A model generated the notes under the pieces. The model saw only the letters and a list, made by a program, of their open reading frames with translations. It searched no databases and was not told the DNA's origin. This document shows positions 12,101 to 22,900 of a stretch of 64,000 nt of DNA, one piece after another. Source of the stretch: Saxidomus purpurata (Eukaryota; Mollusca; Bivalvia; Venerida; Veneridae); assembly GCA_022818135.1 (NCBI GenBank), contig JAFMSR010000018.1, forward strand, positions 21,739,184 through 21,803,183, given 5' to 3'. Numbering within the stretch: the stretch's first letter is position 1; every line of letters starts with the position of its first letter. Made by a program: the position numbers and the translations under genes.

Positions 12101-15100
12101 ATCTCAACCCGTCCGTAACCGTTGCACAAGCCAGCCTAGGAAGATTCCCGTGGAGGAAAGTCCTCCCATACATGTTGGCACAGTATGTCGGAGCGTTTGT
12201 TGCATCGGCGTGTGTTTATTTGGTATACTATGGTAAACTATGTATTTTTAGTTTCACATTAGCTGTTTTTTGTGTATGGAATGCCACAGCTGTCTCCAAA
12301 AAGAACTTTTCATTTCGTGGTGTGGTTATTGCAAATTGTTTTGTGCATATATATAACCTCTTTGTTTCAAGACAAGTCAGTATATTAAGTGCATATGCCA
12401 GTGTGTGACGTAACTATCGTTATGTAGTGATGGCAGTTAAATCTATCCATTTGTGTTGTAAATAAGTAAGCTATATAACAACTTACCTAATTGCAATATG
12501 GACATATCGATATTGCAAATGCACACACCACTTTTCAAAATGCACACAGAGATGATGACAAAAGTACAACAAGCACTGACATGACTACCCAATAACTTAA
12601 AAACATACAAAAGTCCTCCTATTTGAAACCGCAAGGCACACACAGGGCTGGGATAGTGTTGTGTAGCATCATCTAGTGGGTCCTCTACCATCAAGGTTTG
12701 TTCAAATAAAGCCCCATGGTGCCGAAACTGTTTTTGCTGCTCTGTCAAGTTGGAGAATAAATAAGACCAGAATTATGAAACATTTTAGTCGTTTAAATTC
12801 ATTTACAATTATTTTGTCGAGCTTTTCTTGTCTGCGTCATTTAAAATATTAAGTTTGGGGCATATATCATAATTAAACAGTTTTAATGAGAAAAATTATC
12901 ACGATGAGAAACGATCTCGTTAAAACGAGAAAACGCTTTGTTATACAACAAAAGCAAGGAAACAGTTAACACCATAATTAAAAAAAACTAATGCATGCTG
13001 GGAGGTATGTCGTCGGAGCACACGTTCTTGTATGGTTCCTTCAAAGTATAACTACCCATTAGAAAACATAGCTATATAACGACATTTGTAGAGCTATTTG
13101 GTGTGTTATATAGGAACGAAACCATAAATAGTAAGACCGTGCCCTCTGTCGGCAGGTGAACACATTGAAACAGGATTGACATTAAAATATTCTTCTTATT
13201 GTTATAATTATTTCTACGATTTGCATTTCTTTATCGTGAAGAAAAATCAAATGGATCTTATCCAAAACAGAGTACATGTTCATGCAATTCTAGTGTGCGA
13301 ATAAATCAATAAATGTACAAAGAGCGTACTAAACTAAACACATTAGGTCTTCTTCAATTATGCAATTCAGCTAGTTTCTTCTTTTAGATGCCCTAGACAA
13401 TTTTGACGGCGGCACACGTCAAGTGGTGGGTGAATTCGCCACAGCAGGCATCTGGGCTACATACCCGCAGACTTATGTGTCTACGTGGAACTGTTTCGGG
13501 GATCAGGTATTAATTCTACACTGTCAAAAATAGATCATTATTTAGCAAACGAGAAGCATTAATCTTTAGGTTTATACAAATCATTCCATTTAGTAATCAT
13601 GCAATTGTTTACGCGTACACCAACTGCGATTAAAACTGATTTTCAAAAGCTATGTCTTGAAAAATATAAATAAGTAGGTGATACAGTACCTATTTATGAT
13701 AAATTTAATTATATGCGCACAGTAATCAAAATTAAGTATTGTGGTCATGCAGTAATTTTAATTTGCACGAGCTGCTTAAATTAATTTGTACTAGCATCCT
13801 TTTTTTTTAGCAAACACTGTATCTTTTATCACATTTGAAACGTTCACTCAACAGATATTAGGCACAGCCTTGCTGCTGATTGGCATTCTAGCAATCACCG
13901 ACCCTAGAAACATGCAGCCCACCAAAGGTGTGTCCGCTTTATGTATTGGGCTAACAGTGGTTGTCATAGGAATGACCTTTGGTATGAACTGTGGCTACGC
14001 AATCAATCCGGCACGAGATTTGGGACCAAGAATCTTCACGGCAGTGGCGGGCTGGGGATCAGACCCGTTTACGTTAGTATATTTTCTCGTTGCAAATTGT
14101 CAACTTTCAATATATTTACCATGATTTTGTGGCGCATTTTTTGTTCGGCTTTGTAGTGTGCACCGAGTCGTAAAATGCTCGGAAAAGAACAAAAAATGTG
14201 CAGCGAATTGTGTACAATCCATTTTAAAGTAAATGATTGCAGTGTTTAGAGATTGATTGTTGACAACCTTTGTGAACATATTTAATCTTCAGTTGAGAAT
14301 ATTTTATAACATGTGTACAGAAATGGTACCTTTTATGCTGTTCTTAGTCTTTTTGGCGCTGTTTTGTACATTTCAGATAATTATATATGTTAATATTTTA
14401 TATGTATGTATGTACAAAGGTGAGACTAGAATAGAATAACGATCTAAGTTTTTTCCCCTTATCATGTTGAATATCTAAATTTGAGTTTCCGTCTATCAGT
14501 TCGGACAGCTCTATTAGTTATTTATATGGTTACCTACTGGGATTTTACAGACTGAAATGCGAACAGTGCAGATCATGATTACACTGCACATATGTACAGG
14601 ATGATCATGATCTACACTAATCAGTTGCCGCTAACTGGTAAAGAATTTTAAACGGAAATAAGAGCCATGTCGGATCCTCACGAATGTATGGAAAGTAACA
14701 GATTGAATCCGGCTGTAGGGCAAACTGTACACAATTTGTAACGGATTTAGGCCTACTTGTACTTTTTTTTGTCAAACAGTAGTCAGTCACTTAGCTTTTC
14801 CAATAAACAAGAGGACCATGATGTTGCTTTACTGCTCACCCGAGTCCATGGCAGCTCGGGACAACCTTCAACATCGTAACAGCTTTGCATATACATGTAG
14901 CTTCATTGCTTGCCCGATTTCGTACATTTAAATTCATTTATGAACAATTTCTTAATACATCAAACATAAAGTACTCTCTTTTTGCAGTTATCGAGACCAT
15001 AACTACTTTTGGGTCCCTGTGGTAGGACCTCATATAGGGGCTGTTCTTGGTGCTTACATCTACCAGCTGTGTGTAGGTCTTCACTGGCCAACAGAAGAAG

Positions 15101-15186
15101 TTACCCCAGAATCTGCACTTACGACTGTTGAAAAACCAGACTCTTCAGCGTATGAAGGTCCTTATAGTGCTAATACTCACATTTGA
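9056..15186 (+). CDS. Aquaglyceroporin (AQP3/7/9/10-like), five exons
   Basis: Membrane channel for water and small uncharged solutes such as glycerol. Exons 9056-9130, 11968-12232, 13388-13506, 13855-14072 and 14988-15186 join in frame (876 nt, 291 residues), all with GT-AG borders. The N-terminus has the [17 protein letters not shown] first helix. The first pore loop (residues 67-74, SGAHLNPS) carries NPS at 72-74 in place of NPA. The [10 protein letters not shown] segment (about 132-141) is typical of glyceroporin loop C, and the second pore loop is NPARD (204-208). Asp208 and Arg212 fit the P2 and P3 positions that distinguish glycerol-conducting members from strict water channels. Length matches the family (about 290). 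The gene is convergent with IPO11. Subclass by orthology to a vertebrate AQP number cannot be settled here. Confidence 0.93.
10105..10290 (+). mobile_element. tRNA-derived SINE (family S1)
   Basis: The box-B-like GGTTCGAACCC is followed by a body reading GAGAAAGCTGGCAGTTTC and a tail resembling AGTGGCTAGGTAAACTGTCC. The body and tail match the better preserved copy at 32683-32910. It is degenerate, and the box A part is not clear. Confidence 0.65.
10985..11290 (-). mobile_element. Fragment of monomer-array family 3, reverse
   Basis: Read on the minus strand, the block matches the 3' part of the element at 26167-27447. Shared features are a stretch ending GTTGCnnnnGCAACCAGAG, a phrase about the first catch of TTCATnCAAG, and the GAC-GGAC-rich end. 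The flanks are eroded. Confidence 0.55.
11600..11800 (-). mobile_element. tRNA-derived SINE (family S2)
   Basis: On the minus strand GGTTGCGGGTTCGAGCCC is a clear tRNA box B. The adjoining body (CGAGTC, TTCCT, CCAGTACTGGTGTCAT on plus) recurs at 49383-49497. It is a retroposed tRNA relative, not a functional tRNA: no acceptor stem or anticodon arm can be folded. Confidence 0.65.
11968..12232 (+). CDS. Aquaglyceroporin exon 2
   Basis: Residues 26-113 plus one base. It encodes loop A, helix 2, the first pore loop with NPS (72-74) and helix 3 ([17 protein letters not shown]). Acceptor is TTTAAG, donor GTAAAC. Confidence 0.92.
12233..13387 (+). other. Aquaglyceroporin intron 2
   Basis: GTAAAC to TTTTAG, 1155 bases. 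Apart from the short motif at 12275 I see nothing recognisable. Confidence 0.8.
12275..12297 (+). repeat. Isolated copy of the foldback end motif
   Basis: TATGGAATGCCACAGCTGTC resembles the terminal motif of the 2868-6024 element and the motif at 61928, with one change in the invariant core. No tandem array follows. It lies in aquaglyceroporin intron 2. Confidence 0.5.
13388..13506 (+). CDS. Aquaglyceroporin exon 3
   Basis: Residues 114-153. The [14 protein letters not shown] block is the extended loop C characteristic of glycerol-conducting aquaporins. Donor is GTATTA, phase 0. Confidence 0.92.
13855..14072 (+). CDS. Aquaglyceroporin exon 4
   Basis: Residues 154-225 plus two bases. It encodes helices 4 and 5 and the second pore loop NPARDLGPR (204-212). 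Donor is GTTAGT. The intron between exons 3 and 4 is only 348 bases and contains nothing notable. Confidence 0.93.
14549..14650. mobile_element. Small inverted-repeat element around GATCATGATC
   Basis: CAGTGCAGATCATGATTACA on the left pairs with GGATGATCATGATCTACACT on the right around a short loop. A related sequence lies at about 53715-53770. It has the size and symmetry of a MITE. Confidence 0.5.
14803..14870 (+). mobile_element. 5' end of a monomer-array element
   Basis: AAACAAGAGGACCATGATG followed by GCTCACCCGAG has the 5' end form of the monomer-array elements (CAAGAG, then GCTC). The array itself is missing here; exon 5 of the aquaglyceroporin begins 118 bases further on. Confidence 0.5.
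14988..15186 (+). CDS. Aquaglyceroporin exon 5
   Basis: Residues 226-291 and the TGA stop. It encodes helix 6 ([20 protein letters not shown]) and a polar C-terminal tail rich in Glu, Thr and Ser. Confidence 0.93.
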
Positions 15187-15416
15187 GACATAGACTCTTA
15201 AAATCAATTTTGGATGGAGAAACAAGCTTTCAACCTCTGTTCTCTGGTCTTCTTGATTGGTTTCTTGCGTTTTTTGGCAACGTACTACAGCTTATGGATC
15301 GGGAAAATGTATGCATATAAAGATATATTAAACATGAAGAAATTCAAAAGGAAATAAGAGATGCTTCTAAAAAGTGTATGCCAATCTCGTGATGGCAGCT
15401 AATTAGCCAACGAGTT

Positions 15417-16085
15417 GTTTTGAAATAAAGGTCATGTTGACCTCAGAATCAATATGGGTCATATACTTGTAATGACCAACAAACCTACCAAAGTTTAGGC
15501 TACTAGGCAAACGCAATCTCTAGTTATTGGTTGGACAAATTGTGTGTAATACGTAAAGGTCACCGTCACCTTGACATGTTTACCTGAGAATCAATAGGGG
15601 TCATCTACTGGTCATGACCAACCTACCTACAAAGTTTTAGGACGCCAAGACAATGCATTCTCTAGAATTTGATCGGACACGTTTCCTTCTAGGCCACTGT
15701 GACCTTGACCTCAAATTAAATATGGGTCATCTACGTGCCATGAACAATCAACCTACCCAGTTTGATCGGATAAAGGATTTGACCTGTTGACATCAAGACC
15801 GATAGTGGGCCATCTGCCTGCATGACCAACCTACCAACAAAGTTTGACGACACTAGTCCAAAGTTTTAGTGTTAAAGGTCACTGTTACCTTGACCTTTGA
15901 CCTCAAAATCAATAAGGGTCATCTACTTGCCATGAACAACCAACCTACCAAGTTTGAGGAACCTAGGCAAAATCATTCTCTAATTATTGATTCGACAGGT
16001 CGACGGACGTGTGCAAACCAACATACACATCCATCCTCGGAAGGTTGCGATAGATCACTTCCAGACAAATCGTATAGGTGAGCTG
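15417..16085 (+). repeat. Degenerate monomer array with GGTCA/TGACC units
   Basis: Five or so diverged units carry the phrases GGTCACnnTnACCTTGACC, CAATnnGGGTCATCTAC and CATGACCAACCTACC. The array ends near 16080 in GGTGAGCTGACAGG, like the 3' ends of the other monomer-array elements. Confidence 0.7.
15424..15429 (+). terminator. Candidate poly(A) signal of the aquaporin gene
   Basis: AATAAA occurs 238 bases after the stop codon, immediately before a repeat array. Position fits, but only a transcript end would prove it. Confidence 0.35.
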
Positions 16086-16904
16086 ACAGGTGACAGATTG
16101 GATTGCCCGACTGACTTGAATTACATCATAGTACTGTATGCATGCAGATACACTAATCTACTTACACGCAGATTTTTTACAATCAAATCTTTTGACTTCC
16201 CATTTGGGCAAGTCTATCTCTTTAAATAGGGGTGTTTTGAAGAACTGTGATCCAAAAATCATGATCAGACGACACTGCATTTGTCGTCTGCTTCGGAACG
16301 TAGCTGTCTAAAAAGGTATATATCTTAACAGAAGCCAGGTACCAATAAGTCAATAACAAACTCTTTTTACATGTGCAAAAATAATTTAATGTAAAACTTC
16401 ATAGCACATCAGATATAGCACTTTGAATTAACCAAATTCAAAACAAAATTACATATCAGAAGACAGTTTTACAAACAAAAAAGTAGAAGTAACTATATGT
16501 AGCACAGAACTGTATACATGTATATTTCCCTACACAAGTTTCACTCATATAGTAGAGATTTTACATATAGAAAAATGTGTTAACTATTTTTTTTACATTT
16601 TGTTTATGTGTATATTTTTGTGTGATATTGCTCATGATATTTTCTACTTCACAAAATGATTTTTTTTTGACATTACACAATGTATATAAGAGACAGTCAT
16701 ATTCCCATGTAAGCATTGACCCCTGTGTTACCCAGAAATAATGGAGTATTTGTACAAATGTAAAACTAAAGATATACAAGAAGTAAATCTAAACAAATTA
16801 CCAAGCATACACATTTAAAAAATTGTTTGATCTAGATCTATATTTAACAGGGTCTTGAAAGTTGAACAAAAATTATTTTTCTTAGCAAGTTTTATACCTT
16901 AGTG

Positions 16905-16910
16905 TTTATT
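16905..16910 (-). terminator. Candidate distal poly(A) signal of IPO11
   Basis: TTTATT on plus is AATAAA on minus. Closer non-canonical signals may be used instead. Confidence 0.25.
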
Positions 16911-17094
16911 GAGGAACATTTTACATCTGTAAAATCAGTGGTAATTATACATGCTTTCCTTGCTTTTTGTGCATATGCTTAAAGCCATGATACATGTACA
17001 TTTTTTTACTGTTTTAACTTTGACCAAGTGACTTTAAATACAAGAAAATACATGCAGTTTAACTTCTGTTAAATTATGTGCCCTTTAACTCTAT

Positions 17095-17196
17095 GCCTCA
17101 TAGATACTCCTTTCTACTCCTTTACTGATTGCCCCATACATACTCCTTTTAACGCCTCTACTGACTACCTCATAGATACTCCTTTCTACTCCTTTC
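17095..17196. repeat. Short tandem repeat, CTCATAGATACTCCTTTCTA
   Basis: Three diverged units share CATAnATACTCCTTT. The third is closer to the first than the second is. Confidence 0.6.
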
Positions 17197-19799
17197 AACA
17201 TGGTCAGGTTTAAATGCCAGAAAATCAATAAAGTATAAAAACAATTTTTCTTACAAAAGCATTTTGGTGAAGTTTAATCCTAGTGCAATAAATATCTTTC
17301 ACAAAAATATGTAGTTAGTATTAGAAAGTTATTGGTAATTTACAGCTAAAGACAGGTAGAATTTTTCTAACTGTCTAACAGGACAATAACAGATTTTTAC
17401 AGAAAAAAATGTTGCAGATAAAATTTCTACATGACCTGATTTTAACAATTTTCCCTTAGGGAATATGTGACAACCAATTAAATTGCTGAATTCCATAAAG
17501 CATGTGTCAGAACAATATGGGATTAATGATTACATAATCAGGTGTGTATATTGACCACAGCTGTCAAAACAAAGCAATTAGATGACCCTTGGCATCACTT
17601 TCAATGATCTCCAATCAAAGTGTTTTTATAAGCTGATTAAATTTCTTTTGATCATGTTTCTTATCAAAACATTAAATATTAATCAAATTTTATGACCCAT
17701 GAATATCTGTTGATTTCATAACCCCCAAAAAATACAATGGATTGGTCAACATGATAATCCAATGAAAATTAAAAATGATTAGAACACGCCCATTGTTTAT
17801 ATCCCTTTTCCTGTAACTTATAACCCTTCAGTTTGTGTTTGTGTTCGAACACCATGAGAGTTAGATTCTAAATTATGCTGTCTTCTTTCAATTACTTTTA
17901 AAAACACTCGGAAAGGAAATACATTTAGATTGAAAATGCCTAAATATGTTAAAAATGTGAAATGACTGTTTTTAAGACTCACAATTCAAGAAATATTCAT
18001 CACACAATTTTGAAATTTATACCATTAGAAAGAAAATTTTATCATGAAAAACTTTTGTATTGGTCAGTAAATGATTAAATGAAGTGTTAATAGAAAACAA
18101 ATAGCTTGAATAACACAGGTACCTTTTTTGTATTTTTACCAATAACCTGTATGGGGATAGTGTACAGATAATGCTATTATCTACATTAGGAAAGTAACAC
18201 TGATAAGGCTTAATGTGTATGAGGCATAGAGTTAAAATGGCTGAATACAGTCATAAAAGATGCTTCAAACACAATTCCAAATGCAAATGCATTGACAACA
18301 TGAAAGAAGCAACTTCTGTTGTTGTTTTTTTCGTTAATATTCATTCATCAACGGAAATGAATAGAAACCTTATATGAAAAGTGGACCATCAATGCCAGAA
18401 ACAATTTTCACTACGATATTAAACTGAATTAAAACTTGCTAACACGATCATATATTTTTGTTAAAACTTTGGCAATGTTCATTTTTCCGAGCATAAATCA
18501 GTTCTTTTGTCTTTCTTAAAATTATGATGGTCACTTTGAAAGGTAAATGAAGCAATACAAATACTGATATTTAGAATTGCAGATGGGCCTCACTGTGGCA
18601 AAATCTAACAATGGCTGTATTCAAAATGTATTCTTCCATACTTTTTGAATTGGTAAAAGTTAGCTTGTAAAAATGATAACTGACTATCTTATAATATCCT
18701 GAATATATTATTGCAATCTCTGAAAATATCGCATAATCCTTTACAATGTACCAATACAAATAAATACTTTTAAAATCATGAATATTATCCTAGTTTTTAC
18801 TTTTAAATCAACCGTAAAACAAAGCTTTCCCCCAACCAATAAAATGCCATGTCTTCTGCACATGTTTCACATGTCTAAAATGTTATTCTGACATTCATCA
18901 AATATCAATAACTACTATAGGTTTCTGTGGTATTGTGAAGTAGGACAGTGGAGCTAAAGGAAGTCCTGGACTATGGTCTTGTAAAACATTGATTTCTAGT
19001 ATAACTTTAAACATAACATAAACATCTGCCCAGTTCGTGACAAATGATTTTTGACAATAAAACCATGCAGAATACAATCAAAGTCCCCTAAGCATTTGAG
19101 TGATTCCTTATTGTGTACACAAAATCACACAGTCTATATGTTGTGTAAGAGCTGATGCACATATTGACACCTAACAGAAATATCCCAGAAACATAGTACA
19201 AATGTATTTTGTATATCACAACTACACAATGCTTGGTTAGATGCATTTGATTTTTTTTTGTAAAATTGCATGATTTACCAATGCACAAAGAACATGTTCT
19301 ACAGATTTTGACCACTTCTGTGATCCAATTACTGTACAGTTTCACACAGCAGATTCAAGCTGTATCACAATATTCACGTAAGCCACTGAACACAAGTCTG
19401 GAAGTACACAGCTGGGATTAGGGATTATTAGGGAACTCTAACTATAGCATGAACTTTTCCAAGCATTTACGACAACATTCAATAGAGGTAGCAGTGTATT
19501 TGAAGCTATCACAATGTGCACTATACAGGCATTACATGTCTATTAATGCAAAATTTTTCAACTGCTTCATAAAACTGAAAGCATAGATTTTGTAGTGAAT
19601 TATTAAATGTAAAAATGCTAAAATAGCCTCATTTACTCCAAGCTAGCAACAGCTTAGTATAGATTATTTGCGTCTGTAATATTTGTCCACCATCTTGAAT
19701 TATTTTTCTTCACCTTTGACCTTATTCACATATGCCGACTGGATGAAATTCACATCTCCGCATGTACAAGATATCGCCATGATGGTAACCATGGCAACA

Positions 19800-19961
19800 T
19801 CAAGTCTTAGTGAACTGTTGCAGCTGAAGATATACATCAGGATCAATCAGATGAGTCAATTCATCAAACACTTTGTCACCATGGATATTGTGACACTGTC
19901 TCAACTGTTGGAACACAAAGTCCTTCAGCGGTATAGCATGAACAGGGTCTTTTCTGGTTAA
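19800..19961 (-). CDS. IPO11: IPO11 exon 25 (last coding)
   Basis: Residues 918-970 and TGA at 19800-19802. LTRKDPVHAIPLKDFVFQQL matches the conserved KDPVHTVSLQQFIYEKL of vertebrate importin-11. Acceptor TTTGCAG. Confidence 0.93.
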   Translation of the reverse strand, partial: LTRKDPVHAIPLKDFVFQQLRQCHNIHGDKVFDELTHLIDPDVYLQLQQFTKT

Positions 19962-22900
19962 CTGCAAAGAAATAAAATTTTGAAGAAATGTTACTAAAAG
20001 CTTCTAGGGATTCAGATGATAATAATGTATACAGTAATAAAAGAATACAGTGATAATGCAAGGGATGCGGAGAGACCATGCACTTCTGTAAAACCATTTA
20101 TCAAGGTATTGAGCGGTTTCAGAAAAAAATTATCTTTCCTTTTCGTCTATATACAGCATGTGACTACAGTTTTAAAGGATCCTACACCAGTGTGAGTTTC
20201 TTTAAGCCTTTCCTAAATTTTCAGGTTTAACTGGCAATATTCTCAAAGCTTGTTGTACTCTGAGGCAATTCATAAATGGTTGAACTTTGGTAGACTTACA
20301 GATCTTTTTCTCTTCTCATGTGCCGTTTCATTTTCTTCTTCCCCTCTCTCATCACCGTCTGATATCACAAGGGCACTGAATTAATGGATTAGATTAATGT
20401 AATTAGTGTAACTGATATCACAAGGGCAATGAAAAATTTCAATGCAATAGTATCATGGGAAGACAACTTTCTGTGGACAGTGAATTGATAAGAATCATTT
20501 TTTCCAGAAACAAGCAAAACATAATCAGAATGAGGTGAACTAAACCAATCAAGTACTTACTCCAGCTGCATCACAACCAATCAAGTACTTACTCTAGCTG
20601 TATCACAACCAATCAAGTACTTACTCCAGCTGCATCACAACCAATCAAGTACTTACTCCAGCTGCATCACAACCAATCAAGTACTTACTCCAGCTGCATC
20701 ACAACCAATCAAGTACCTACTCCAGCTGCATCACAACCAATCAAGTACTTACTCCAGCTGTATTACAACCAATCAAGTACTTACTCTAGCTGTATCACAG
20801 TTTCCTCATCCACAGGCACTCGGCAAACATCATGTAAAACTTGAACACATACACTCATTATACTTCCAAACATTTCAAGCACCACACTGCAAAACATAGA
20901 AGCAATTTTTCAGTAATGTATAGGGCGGCAGTTTACTAAACCATCATTTCGAGAAAGGACTGATATTAGACATCTATCCACAACCCCCCCCCCCCTCCAA
21001 TACTGCAAATTCTCTAACATAAAGAATTGAGTGTGCTTCATTCAAAACCTATAGCGTACAGTTTTAAATAGCAGCATAACCATCATGTTTGCAGAATTTT
21101 ATACAAGCATGGTAATAGAAGACACAGCATGAGGACATCCCGAATTCTTTTGGTAAGCATTAGACAGGCATAGAAAATGTGGACCTGAAATAATGCATAT
21201 ATCTCAATAGATATTATTTCAGAGCACTGTAACTTTAAATAAACAATTTGCTGCCTTTCATTAGCCAGACCCTGTAGGCTGTATGCTGAATCTGAGTGTG
21301 TGTTATATAAAAACCTGGTTTTACTGTGATCTAGTAACCAACACCTATGTTAACTACTTCCGTCCTTACCTATTATTTACAGTTATGAGACTAGCTAGTG
21401 CTAGTGCAGACAGCTTCCTTCTCTCAGGCTGTGTCATACTGTCCACAGTCTCCAGCCATGATGTCAGGAATGACTTCATCAAAGTGGGAAGCTAATGAAA
21501 AAATTTAAAAAGGTATATACTTTACAGGAAGGGTCTGAAAAATGAAGTTTTATATAACTTCTAAATGTCTGCAAAACTGATGAGTGATGAAAATGATAAA
21601 ATGGACAGGAGATTAGAATTTAAATGGAATGGGGGATGACATTTCAAAGCTTTCACACCTAGGGCATTTACATCTGTTTCAAGAATATTTCGTTTATGTG
21701 AAGGTAGGCAATTTACATAACCAGCATTCCTGGAAAGAACCAGTGCTCGACTCCCAATCCACCAGAAGAAATTGCAAATTTTCTCTGTCAAAGGGTCAAG
21801 TTCGCAGCTTTGTTCAAATCCATGACATTTCTTAAAGCTGGTTCATTTCTTTTCTGTTGTTTCCAAAGAAATTTATTACCTATTTAGACTATAAAACAGA
21901 AACCATTCTAAGGTCTTATTTTTTCTACTTAAAACAACAAAATGAATAACCACAGCTCTGGATCACTCAGAGGAATGGATTATTAGATACTTCTTGAACA
22001 TACATAGTCATTCATTTTTTGACCCAATTTACTGTTAAAATTAGGTAAGTTGACAATATATTAAAACAAGAGCTGTCACATGACAGCACGCTCGACTATT
22101 CGAAAGGTTGTTGGTAAAATGGGTTTTTTGTCAAAGAACAGGAGTATTGTGTAATTGTCTGTAAGAATTAAGGTCAAAGATATGAAACTTGTTCAAAGAC
22201 CTTTGTAAATGTACATTACATTCAAAGCCTTACTCTGGATTCTGTAAGCCAAGTGGAGGGAGGAGGGGATAATTTCAAAGAAATACATAGCCTTGTAAAT
22301 TTGATCATGAATAACTTTGTAACTTTTCAAAATTGAAATGTATAGAATTAAAAAAGCATGACCGCTGCATGCTGCATAATTATTCTATGATATTTCAAAA
22401 GAAAGCCATTTCGAGTATTTCCATGTTAGTCTGGTAAAAACTGTGACAAAATTCTAAGTTAAAAGGGGCATAAATGTCAAAAATCAAAAACATTGGTGAA
22501 GATGTTGACAGTAAACATACATTTTAAGTCATTTTAAGTCCATAAAAATCAAAGTTAAAAAGGGGCATAAATCTGTCAAAAATCAAAACAGAGTTATGGG
22601 GATTGTTTCCTCAGATGTAGATGTTGATGGTAGACACATACTTTGAGTTTCAAGTCAATACCTTTGATAGTATTCAAAACATTTGACTTTATAAAATCTT
22701 TTACCAAATATTCTAAGTTAAAAAGGGGCATAAATCTGTCAAAAATCAAAACAGAGTTATGGGGATTGTTTCCTCAGATGTAGATGTTGATTGTAGACAC
22801 ATACTTTGAGTTTCAAGTCAATACCTTTGATAGTATTCAAGATATTTGAATTTATAAAAATCTTTAACAAAAAAATCTACGTTAAAAAGGGGCATAAATC

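Larger units (their letters stand above)
14073..14987 (+). other. Aquaglyceroporin intron 4
   Basis: A 915-base intron from GTTAGT to TTGCAG. It contains a small inverted-repeat element (14549-14650) and a short element end (14803-14870). Confidence 0.8.
16086..19799 (-). other. Probable 3' UTR of IPO11 and intergenic spacer
   Basis: No exon is visible. The sequence is AT-rich and lacks the monomer elements that fill the introns. The nearest exact AATAAA on the minus strand after the IPO11 stop that I found is at 16905-16910, which would give a 3' UTR of about 2.9 kb. Confidence 0.4.

Noticed and set aside
20543..20798. CRISPR array
   Set aside because: Units are contiguous with no unique spacers and the genome is eukaryotic; it is a tandem duplication of an exon-intron junction.
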